From Oreocharis arfaki (Eukaryota; Chordata; Aves; Passeriformes; Paramythiidae): DNA of 64,000 nucleotides. Positions 29,101 to 41,100 of this stretch are shown in pieces; the stretch's first letter is position 1; each line of letters starts with the position of its first letter. Made by a program: the position numbers and the translations under genes. The stretch is taken from positions 62,001 to 126,000 of the forward strand of contig VZRR01013888.1 in assembly GCA_013398015.1 (NCBI GenBank). Direction: 5' to 3'. Below the pieces are notes generated by a model. It made no database searches. It was given only the letters and a program-made list of their open reading frames with translations, and was not told where the DNA came from.

Positions 29101-32100
29101 AGGCACTAGTGGTTATCTGAAAAGCCCAAGTCTAAGGGCTGACAACAAGCAAAGGCTTGCTGGTGGGAGAACAGCTTTCCTTGCTGCTTTGGCAGCACCT
29201 GGGCTGAGATGTGGATAGAGCAGCAGCTGATGACACGGCCAGCACAGGTACCCGCATGGATTTTGGCAGCCCAAGGGAGGTGGTGCAGCCACAGGGGCCT
29301 TTATCCCCCTTAAAATCACTTCAAGTGATCGCAGGGAGAGAAAGAGCAATTTAGAACACACTGCTGAGGAGAGGGAATGGCTATTGTAATACTGAAGCAT
29401 TGTTTTGGGAAAATTCTATGTGGCCCAGTAAAGAAAAGGCTTTAAAAGATTTAGCTGCTTAATCCTGCTTATCTGCTGTTAGATCTTCACAAAACCTCCC
29501 AGAGAGATTCAGAGCAGCATCCAAATGCACAGACCTCACCCATCGACTCAACAGCTCCTCTGCCTCAACTTAGAATTTGGAAAAGAGGGAACGTGCAGCT
29601 CACTGTGTGTAATTGTCCCAGCTAATAAGCAGCAGTCTTTTTTGTCATAAACACCCAACCATCTTCACTTTTTTATGCTTAAAACATTCAGATAGTTCTG
29701 ATTAATAATCTGGAGAATGGTCTGTGCCTTCTGCCAGATGAAGTACAGCTCTGGAATGAACTGAAAACACTTTAATGGTGGTGTATTATTTTGTGATTGT
29801 TCTGTGGCTTTCGTTCTGCTTTCACCTTTGGTGAGATGTGTTCCCTCAAAGGACACTTTTAGCAATTCTTTCATCTTTCAGTAGCTGTAGAAGTGCAGGT
29901 GGAGAGGGATCCAAGCTCTGTCTAAAATTCCGAAAATAACCGTATAACTTGGAGCAGAAAAACTATGATATGGGATAATATTTGATCTATGACTTAAATT
30001 TCCAATGTGTTATTGGCATTTTGTTGCATGAAACATAAACATGGTCCTGACTTGCAGTAAATGGAAGGTCTCCAGAGCCCAGTGGCTAAAGTCACATTAG
30101 TATCTGCTATCCTCTGTTCAACAGAGTGTTCTTCTGTGACATCTCTGCTTGTTGAGGTTATTAAAATGCAGGGGTTTATTTTCCCCCTCTTCGTCATCTA
30201 ACAAGGCTTCGGCTGTTGCTTCTGAAAGAAAAAATTTAAATGGTGACTTATTAAACTCAGGGGCTGTATATTTTTAAGACTTCTGTGGAGGTGCAAAGAC
30301 ACTTATGTCAGTGATGTGTTCCTTTGAGAAGGTATCAGCATTTGCTGTGCAGACACCTATTGGGCTGTTTCATTTTGTTAGCAGAGACTTGAGGCCACAA
30401 AAAAATAAAATTGCTTTAAAAATAAATGTGTTGTCATGTGGGATACTGAGGTGATGAACTATAATTGCATGCAGACTCAGATTTCTTCCTTTGTACTTGT
30501 TTTCTTGATGTTATTTGTGAGGTGGGATGGGACTTCAGCTGGACTTTTGAAACAAGAGTTCCTGTGGCTTTTTCTCCCTTTGTATCTGTGTGGTGAGCCA
30601 AAATTCAGTCTTTGGTTGACTTGCTGGAGGAACTGGTGAAGATAGTTATGTACATGTTTGCAAAGACCTTCTCTCTGGAAACAGAGGTGTTTTTTGGGTC
30701 ACCAGGGCCACATCCCTGCACTACTCTTGGGTCAGATTTCCCTCCCTACACATCCCCAGTGTTTTGCCAGACAGGTCAGAGCCCAAATCCAGCTCTGTGC
30801 TAGAGTTTCCTCCCCAGGCATTCATCTGCCTGTGTTGCCAGCTGAAACTCCTTGCCCAGGCGGTTAGATCCCAGATTTTATTTGTAAATGCTTCTGTTTG
30901 GGGTGCACACAGAAACATGAGCACATGGGTTTGGGATCTGGAGACTGCTGTCCTCACTGATACCACCTGTGTGGAGAGAGGGAAAATCAAACTGGACATA
31001 TATGAACAGGTGGAAAAAAACCAGGCTTTGTGTGGTACTTAGAAACCAAATTAAAAAAAAAGATAAGGAACTAATAAAGATTAGTTCCTGACTAATCCCA
31101 GGAACATCAGTATTGTTTATATCCTTTAGACATAGGTGCACTCAGTAACAGTTGTTAAAATTGCAGTGAGAAGTTTGTCTCAAATAATTCCTGGAAGTAC
31201 CACAGAAAGCGGAGAAAGGAGAAGTAGCACTTCTCACAAAAGAGCAAAGTCATAGACCTTGCTACTTAAAATAAATCACTGTAATTTGGTTTTTGCTGAA
31301 GACACCGTTCTTGTCAAACCTCATCAAATGCAGCAGTGGTGTTGGGTAACTAAGAACAGTGACTCACCTACTGATGGTATCAATGCTGTGGCATGACCTG
31401 CATTTCAGGTACCAGGAGCTCTCACTGGAGACCCTGGCAGGCAGCTGAGCATGTTTCCACCAGGATTTTTGTCCCTTGGGTGAGTGCTGGCCTGTCACCT
31501 GCCGGGTGGTTTCCCATGGGGAGGCTAGGCACCAGCTCACACCCGCATTTACTGCAAGGTCCAAGCTTGTGCTTTCCCTTCTTTTGCTGCACACCTATTG
31601 GGTGTCCTTCAGCTCCTAACCCAGGCTTTCCCTCCTGATTTTCTTCTGCTCACACATGTCTTCTCTCTTTGATTTCCCAGCCGCTGGGCCAGCCGCAGCA
31701 CCACCACACAGCGGAGGAAGGACCGCCTGCGGCAGCACTCGGAGCACATCGGGCTGGACAACGACATGAGGGAGGTGGGTGGCCTCATCTGGGGGCAGCA
31801 CAAGCTGTGATCCAGGAGGTGGAGGTTTGGACAATAATGTGCCTATTACCTGGGGCAGTGTGGCTACTGTAAGGTTTGGTTGGGTCTCTGTAGCCATTTA
31901 GATGCTGCTCCGCTTGTCACAGATGCTATACAGCTTCAAAACACACAACATAAATAACGTGCTTTTATTATTTTGGACCAAGACAGCCCCAATGTCATCA
32001 GGAAAATGGCTTATTTGCTGATTTAGACCCTGGCTATGTTACTTCGTGCAGACAGCAGAGCCCTGGCAGTGCAGCTGCCAAGCTCTGGCCAGGGTGGAAG

Positions 32101-35100
32101 TGTCTGGAAAAGTCAAGTCCGTGAATAAATGTCAGCCCTGTAGAAGCAAATGAGGCAGGATTCTTCCTTTTTTTAAAGGAACTTTTTTCCTCTCTCTTAC
32201 ATAGATTTCTGACATGAATATGCCTATCTGAAAGGTTAAGACTTGGGGCCTTTTCATGCCTAAAGCTTGGAAACTCCCATGCATCTTGTAAATGTCAGTC
32301 ACATACATTCGTTTCTTTCCCATCTTTTCAGTTCCTCATCCTTCATTAAATACTTTCTGCCACATTTTTCCATCGATGTCCATATGCTTCTTTTGTATGT
32401 CACTAGCAAAAATATAACACTCCTGCTGTTTTGTGGTAAAACTCACTGAATAATGTTGGTCCGTGTTGCAGTTTGCCCTCCAAAAGAACCTGAGTGGATG
32501 AGAGGACTCTTCAACCATAGCTTTGAATGATGTTTCATGGAAACACAGCAAAACAGCACTTGTACATGTTTGTTGCTATTTTTGCTAACATGGCTTTGCA
32601 AGTATATTTTAAACAGTGCCTCATGTGTGTATATCGCAGCAGAGCCTTTTCAGTACTTTGTCATGTATTTACTTTCTTCTTTTTTTGGCTGTGGATCATA
32701 TGCATGCTTCTTTTGCTTTGTCTCCTCTTTCTTTCTGGCTGTTCTGCCATTGGGGCATCTGCCTCCTCTTAGCCATCGGAGGAGCTTTTGCTTCGTCAGA
32801 ACTCAATGGCCTTCTGGGAGTGGGATCAGGGACCACCCCCTCCTGCACGGCCTCCTAAAAAATCCTTCTCTGAATGCTGCCTGGTATGTTTTAGTTTTTC
32901 TTGTTGAAAGCTGATTTTGAGCTGTTGTTAGCATGAAGAACCTCTGTCTTCGCTGCATCTCAAACCTCCCCCACTCTTGTAGAGTATGAGCCTGTCCCTG
33001 TAGCACTTGGGAGTGTGGTTATAATCGGAAAAGTAGCTGGAAAGGAGCTTCCACACCAGCTCCCTGGAAAACACAGTGGCTCCGAGGCTAAAAGACAGCA
33101 ATTTTGGTTTGCTTTGGGTTTTTTTTTCATGTTGCTCACCTGGCAATTCAGTTTAGGGTGTCAAATCCCAAAAGCATTGCTTTCTTGTCTGCTGGATCAT
33201 TGCATCCCAATGTGCAAGAGGGTGGTGGTGCGTGGATGCTGATGAACAGGCAAAGGGCAATCGACTGATTTTCTCTAGCCCACCCTTATTCTTCTCTGGA
33301 GCCTTAGAGTTAAATTTTTTTTTAAATTTTAATATAATAAGATGATATACAGTGAATAAAGTAAAGTTATCTATGTTTTATACTCTTCAGACTATAACCA
33401 CACTTTTTATGCCTTCACATTTAAAAAGAAATATTAGTTTTTCTAGTTTTATATTCCCTGTATTACTTAATCACTGGTTTTGCTGTTAATTTTTGCACTG
33501 AGATGGAAGTCACTTGTGAGGTTGCTTCCTGAACAACACACTTTCATCGTCTGTAACTTTTTTCTTTTATTCCCACCTGTAGTTTTTGCTCTGTTTAAAA
33601 ATCCTTATAGTATTGGTGAAACTGTAGTTACCCAACTGAAAACTTCAGTGAAACACAGCTTTTCATGGCAGAACCCTACATTCTTGTCTGACCTGTTGGA
33701 GTGATGCTAAGTGGTTCTTGTCCAAATTTCTGTGTTGAGAAAGTCCGATTGTGTCAGAAAAACTGCACTAAGTATTTCAATTAACTTCAGTATGTTTAGA
33801 TTTTGGTTTTGCTTTTCCTGATGTAAGGAAGGTGTCCCTGCCCATGGCAGAAAGGTTGGAACTATGTGATCTTTAAGGTCCCTTCCAACCCAAGCCATTC
33901 TGTGATTCTATGGAATAAGTTTTCTGCCCAGGCACAAAGCTCTGAGGATGCAGCAGCCATAGTGACCTCTCAGTTCCCCAGAAAACCCAGCCAGCAGCGC
34001 AGCAAGAATTCCCTGGAGGGGTGTGATCTGCTCCTTCCAGAAAAGAGTGGTCACTGTCACATACCACCCCCCAGAGAGGCATCATTAACTGGACAAAAAC
34101 CCGCTAGGGAAGCAGAGCATTCCCACACCAGGCTTTGAGCACTGTTTTTCAAGGCTTTCATTTGGCACCATTCTATTATCTTGCTCTTTTTAAGAAGAAA
34201 TTATGAATAATGCTTGAACAACATTTTGATAGTTGTGGCCAACTTCTCAGCCTTGCTCAGCATGTAGCTGTCTCACTGATGTTGGTGTCAGAGGTCACTT
34301 GCTGATTGGTTTGCGGCCTTTGGCTTAACAAAAAAAAAAAAAAACAAACCACCAAAAACCATAAAAGCCCCCAAAAAACAACAAAGCCAAAAATACCCTA
34401 CCTCTGAAGACGAGGAAGTGGAGCAGGAAAGTTTAAAAGTCTTCTATTATATCTTGGGTCTTATTTTTAATAAGTATGTTGGTTTTTGTCCATACTTAAC
34501 AATTACCATAGTAAAAACATAAATGAGCCCAAGTGTCAGTTCTGTTTAAAATGAGGTTCATTTGTAATCAAGAAGTTAATTGAGAATAAGATCAAGTCTC
34601 ATTTTCCCCACATAAACTATGTAGATGAAAAGTAGTGGATGAAATCTCTCTCCTTCACCAAGTGTATTTCTGCTTCTTATAATTTATTTTCAAAGGATTT
34701 TTTTCTATTCATGGATAGTGTGGTCACAAACTAGACAATTCTTTTTTTTTTTTTCATAAGTTAGAATCAAATAACAGCGGAAAGAAACTTTTCTTGGTGT
34801 TTTGACTTTATTGCTGAATGAAGGTATTACACTTTATGCACTTGTTGTGCCTAACTTCATGCTAGTGACTAACAGCACAGTTCACTGGCCAATATTGACT
34901 GATTCTGTACCACTCAGGAAAATATCTTGCTTTTTCTGGTGTCAGAAGGGATCATTCCACTTCTCCAGCCTGACACCTAAACATCAGACTAATCAAGATT
35001 TTGTTTCTAGATTAACTCTAGCTCATTTGTTTTCACCACCTTGCTTGCCTAGGATTAGAATGAGGAGAGTCCCTCTGACCTGTAATATCTGAAATTATTC

Positions 35101-38100
35101 TCTTTATTTTTAGAAATACATGCAGGAGGCAAGGAGTTTAGGAAAAAATTTAAGGCAGCCCAAACTCTCAGACCTCTCTCCAGCTGTGATTGCACAGACC
35201 AACTGGAAATTTGTGGAAGGGTTGCTGAAAGAATGTCGCATGAAGGTAGGTCATCCCCTGTGTGCTCTCTCCTTGATTGCAATGAGCTTAAATAGCACCT
35301 GCAGATGTTCTCCTGCTTCACAGCTGGAATGGCATTGTTCTCTTGGAATACCTGGTTATTGCAGGGTGGATATCCCTTTTTCAACAGCTAGAAGAGAAAG
35401 GAACGTGTTGTCACTCTTCTGTTTATGCAATTGAAGTTGATGGAAGGAGTAGAAAGGACAGGAAGGAGAATCCCCATGATCAGACATTTTCTGGAGGACT
35501 TCCTTTAATTGTTCATGTTCACATGTAGCCTAAACAGAATGGCTTGGAGACCTTTGGTCAAAAGGGAAGAATTCGGCACGTGTGGCTTGTGCATGTTGTT
35601 TATGCAGAGCAAATGAAGTATAACAATTCCTAATATTAAAAAATACTGTTTTTATAGCCATGGACATACAGCTTCTTTGTGTCTGCTGCACTTGGTGGTA
35701 TATTGCTTTAGCTGAGTGTTTAATGGTTGTAACAAGAATTAAAACACAAGCTGAGGAAGGCTGATGATGTATTCTGTACTCTGCTTGGTAATAAATCAAC
35801 AGTGTAGAAACAGGACAGTAGGTAAAGGCTATAGAAATAGGACAGCTGGAACAGGCTCCCCAGGGGAGTGGTCACAGCACCAAGTCTGCCAGAGTTCAGG
35901 AAGTGTTTGGACAGTTCTCTCAGGCACATGGTGTAACTCTTGGGGTGTCCTGTGCAGGCACAGGAGCTGGACTTGGTCTTTGTGGGTCCTTTCCAGCTCT
36001 GGGTAGTCGATGATTCAAAGTAATCAAGCAAACTTTTTTTTATATAATTTTTTTGTTAATTTACAATCCCTGCAAACAGATTTGAAGTTTCTCTCTATTA
36101 GCAACGGTCTCTAGATAAGCATGTGTAAGTAAACTCGTCTGTAAATTCTGTCCCCGTTGGATAACATTCTTAGAAACTGTTGGGATTTTTTTTTTTTAAA
36201 TAGACTAAACGCATGTTGGTAGAGAAAATGGGCCATGAAGCAGTTGAGCTGGGACATGGAGAAGCTAACATAACAGGTCTGGAGGAAAATACACTGATTG
36301 CCAGTCTCTGTGATCTGCTAGAAAGAATCTGGAGCCATGGTCTGCAGGTCAAGCAGGTTGGTAAATACTGTATGTCATCTCTGCCTTTTAAGCTGCTACT
36401 CAATGGTGTAACTCCAAGATAAAGCAGGAGGTGTCTTTGGGATCAGTGTCCCTGGTTCAGATCTTGCAAAGATTTGAGGAGTTTTGGGTGTTTGGGTTTT
36501 TTGGAGGGGGATTGTTTTGGGGTTTTCCCCTCTGGAAATTACAGTGATGTTGTCAAGTACGTGTTTGGTTTATTCCCTTTCAACCTTCGCAAGGGAAACC
36601 CAGAGGGAGGACAAAGAAACAAGGTAGGTGGTGTGACTGCTGGGTCAGTGGGATGGTCCTCTCTCTTCCTGAGGTTTCATGGCCCAAGAGAGAAGGATTG
36701 CTTATTACTGAACATTTTAGCCATTCAAATACCATTCCATTATTCTGCCATGTTTATTGGCCATTATTGGTTATTCTTTTGCCTGGTTTATTTAAAGATA
36801 CGTACTACATATTCCTCTTTCAGGGGAAATCTGCTTTGTGGTCCCATTTGCTTCAGTACCAGGAGAGAGAAGAGAAGCAAGAGCACAGTGCAGAGTCCCC
36901 AGGTGAGTACTTGGCAGGTGACTCCATGAAGAGTCCATCACAGCAAATGAACTCAGCCATGGGAGGAACAGTGCAACCACATGAAACCCGTGCAGGATTT
37001 TCAGTGTATTTCATTGCTAATACCACATTTACATTCTGAGACTTGTCATAACCATTGTGGGGATGTCTTGATGTCTGGACAAAATAGATTGAAATCACTG
37101 GATTCAAAGGAACATAGTTGCCATCCTTGTCTGGAAAATTGCTTGATGTATGTGCACTACATTCATTCCCTTTTAATGAGCATTGGGTGAGGTATGAGAA
37201 GCAGTGTCTCCACAAGGGATGATTTCTGAAGAAGCTGAAAGTGTGGAGCTGGGAATAAGACAGCTGACGTTTTTCTTTCAGTGAGCATAATCTATCTCTC
37301 AAATCCCAATATGAATAACTCCATGTTCAGTAAATCTTTATACTGGTGGGTGGTATAGTTCAGAAATTGTGTAATTAATCTCTGTCCACCAGTCTAGGTG
37401 CTCCATTTGTGCTTTGTCTTGGCCCCTTACAATCACTAAATGACTTCTGTGTTTTAAGAGAGGTTTTCTGATAACCTTGAGATCTCCCTGCCCAGTGGCT
37501 GGGGTACTGTAGTAAAAGTCTCTGAACTTCAGTGGGTCATCTTGCAAGGGCTCTCCAATTCAGATCCTGCAGATAGGAACTTGTATGATCAGCCCTCAAA
37601 GAGGCATTTATGGACAAACTAGTCTCTCCCATGAAAGGACTTTTTAATGAACTTCAATGAGTAATGCACTAAACAATCTGGCTGGCAGGCACAAATTCCT
37701 GAGAGCAAAATGTGTCACCACAAAGTGGTTTGATCAGAGCAGAGCACAGAAATGCATGGCATTCTTTGCATTGAATATGTTATTGTAGCCTAATTTTGAG
37801 TTGTTCCCAGTTGTGAGCTTTCCATCGAAACTTCTTGCTGATAAAATTCATTGCTGTACAGATTGAAGTCAAGATATTTCACGTACAAAAAAGGAAGCTA
37901 AATCTCCAAGTTCAGTTCTGGATTAAGGAAGGAATAGGTAATATGTTCAGAATTTTCATTTTGTCTCCTTTTACTTCTCCGGGATAGAGTTAATGACAAA
38001 GCACAGAAACAGTGCAGTTACCAGCCACTTAATATTGTTTTCAGCTGTATGTAAAATAAATGCATTGCAGACTGTTACTGTAGCGTTGTATTAACTTTGT

Positions 38101-41100
38101 GTATTTTCTCCACTGTAGTTGGTGGTGGGACAGAAAGACGAAAGTCTGATACAGGAATTACTCTGCCTACATTGAGGGTTTCCCTGATACAAGATATGAG
38201 GTATGCAATTTGGTTCCTAAAGCATTAATTGTGGATTTAATTGTGTAGCATAAGGTAAAGTCCTCGCTGGCTTTGGGTCTACAAAGGCTAAAGAGAATTA
38301 AACCTTCTCTTCAGCCCACATTCATATCTACAACCTGTTGCCTTTCTGTTTTGAAAAACTTCTTTTGTGTGTTCACTTGATCTGTTGTAGCTAACAGGGA
38401 ATGAAAACCACACCTATGTTACTGGGATTTCTGTTTTCCTAGGGGAGTTCTTCCAGTAATGAAGCCAGCTTTTACAAATAATAGCAGATATGTTAAATTT
38501 CTTGGTGTTTTCAGTTTGTTTCTTTTAGTTCATTTTTTAATTACTGACCCAGCAAGTACAGTTTATAGGCAAAGCAAAGGGACATAAAAACCTGTTTGCA
38601 ATGCTTGAGCAATATTCCTTCTTTTCAACTAGCATTTTATGGCAAATAGTAATAAATGTACAAGTTTAGAAATGTAATCAGACCTAGAATTTGGGTGAGT
38701 TTAAAGTTGAGATGTGAAGTTAGGGCAGTAGACCACACCTGGCTCTGGAGACCTTTTCAAGCAGTGTTTGTTTGGGACCAGAAGGATTAAAGAGTCAGAA
38801 GAGGTGGAGGCTGGTGTGACAGCAGCAGGCAGAAGTTCTTCAGGGCATCTCCTTGATCAAGCCGCTGCCAGGTCAGGCCGCTGTTTTGACACTTGTCTTG
38901 CCATGGCTAAGGATTGCAGTGGGATAAACATGCCATGAAAAGAGAGGAGGAGTAATGCAGTAATGCTCATCTGTAAAGAGCTGAGAGCAATTGCTGGCAA
39001 TTTAATGTGTGAGACAACATAAGTACTGTTTCTTGTAATAACACGTCCTCCTTACACCTAAAAATATGGCAAAAAAATCTTATGGTAAAAATAAGATTAA
39101 TTGTAGTCAGTTCACAAAACCTTGATTACCGTGATGTGATTTTTACTATTTGTGTTGATAGATTAGTCAGATTTTTCTGGGAAAAAAAATCACTGTGCTC
39201 CCCACCTGCAGTGTGCAACCTTTTAGTTTGATGCTATGTAGTTTGAATCTTTTGTTCTGATTCCAAAGAACATGACATGCCATGTAAGCCTAAAACAACA
39301 TGCGAAAGAGGGAGAGAGAATACATACAGTGTAATTAGGGGTGTAGTGCCAAGAGGTCATTTTGAACATGTGTCTGCCATTTTAGCATCCCTCTCATGGG
39401 ATGTGGCAGCTATCTCCTTAATTCAGTCCTGGGAGACTGACAGGCATGTAGAGGGTCAGTCTGAGGGAAGGATGAAGGAGGATCTGGAGCGGAAACTCCC
39501 GTGCTGGGAGGGGATTGCTGACAGAGGAGGCTGTGTGTGCTCACTGCTGCGTGCATGGGTTCTGTCTTCCACGAGCTTCCGCTGCAGTAATGAAAGCCCA
39601 GCACGGATCTGAGCTCTCTTGTTTGAATCACAAAAGTCTTTCTTACTGCTCTTCAGAGAAAAAGTACAGAAGCAGAACATTACCTTTTGTAGTATTTTGG
39701 GTATTCGTGATTGTCCACAAACATGTCTGGTCATAGAAAATGCTGGGCAGATGGTGAGTTGTATTTGTCATTTGTTGTCTCGTGGCATACTTTCTCCTGC
39801 TTGGAAGGAATGCTGCCTCATATTTGTTTGCACACACAGACCCAGGCTGAAGTTGAAGGATGGGTAATTGTTAAATTGCGGGGCTTGTGGTGCTGACTGA
39901 ACTGATGGCTGGAGGATTAAGCGTTGCCTTAAGCAGGGCTTGTTTCTGATGGCTCATGCAAGGTTATGTAAACAACTTAAAAGCAGGGCTGAGTCACAGT
40001 CATGCTCTGAATGTGCCCTGAGCCTGTGCTACAGGTACTGTGGTGTGTCCTCTGCCCCCCTAAAAGCCGGGCATCATAGATGTGGTAAGGAAGATGCTCA
40101 GGGTGTTTATTTTGGTTCTGTGCATGGAATCTCAATGGCACAAGCCAGTCTGGGGGTACGCCCTCCAGCCTTTCCCCTGGCAAGGATCTGCCTCATCTCT
40201 CCCACCCGTCTTCCAGCTGCAGCCTGCTTCTAGCATGGCCTCACCCTTCAGGCATTGCTGAGCATCCAACCCACCCAGTCAACATCAAGGCCTCCCCAAA
40301 ACCTTTGGTCCAGCTGGATTCAAGTTTCTGATCTTTCCCCTTTGAGCAAGCTCTTCCTTGCTATCAGTGCTTGCTCTCCTGCCCATGTCGTGCCTCCCCC
40401 CTGTGGGGAGCTTGCAGTGGAGGCTGTGAGCTGGGCACTGGGCCCACAGCAGTGGTGCTTAACCTGCTGTGTTCAAAAAGAAGGCTGAGCAAAGACCTGC
40501 TGCCTGCCTGGGATGAGCTGTAGGCACATCCCTGACTGTGCTGGGATGGGAGCGTGCACAGCGTCCTCGGGGCACGGCGGTGCTGAGCAGCTGTAACCTC
40601 TGCTGTCAGCACAGCTGTTTGCAGAGGGTTTGTCCCTCCATACCCCAGGCTTACATTTGACAGGGCAAATAGGTTTTTCTTTATTACTAATGGGATTAAA
40701 AGCAAGTCCAGACCAGGGGACTTGCATCAAAATGGCTCTTCAGTGCTCTGACAAGAAGAATTTGCTGTGCAGTGGTGAGCATACGGTGCTTACACTGAGG
40801 TCACCGATAAAAATAGAGCTGTTGTGACTCTCACAACTGACAGTGAAATAAATTTGGGTTCGTGCATGCTCTATTCTGTTACACTCTGCTTTTGCTGACA
40901 CTTAAGACTGATTACTGAATCTTTTTAATATCTCTGGCAAGCTGCATGGTTGCAGATCTTTATTTTTCCCGAATGCACAATTAATGCTAAGCTAGTCTGA
41001 ACCAGAAACAGGTAATGAAGAGGCACAGAGCGTGCATGGAATGAGGTTGAGTCCATCTGTACTTGAATCTTCTCACAGTGAAATAACATATTCTGCTCAG

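Larger units (their letters stand above)
31775..35113 (+). other. DENND5B: DENND5B intron, 3.34 kb
   Basis: It contains one plus-strand CR1 3' end (33825-33912), an A-rich low-complexity stretch (34328-34385) and a T14 run near 34742-34755. The rest is unique sequence. ORFs at 32527-32914 are hydrophobic by virtue of T-rich sequence and show no family match. Confidence 0.8.
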
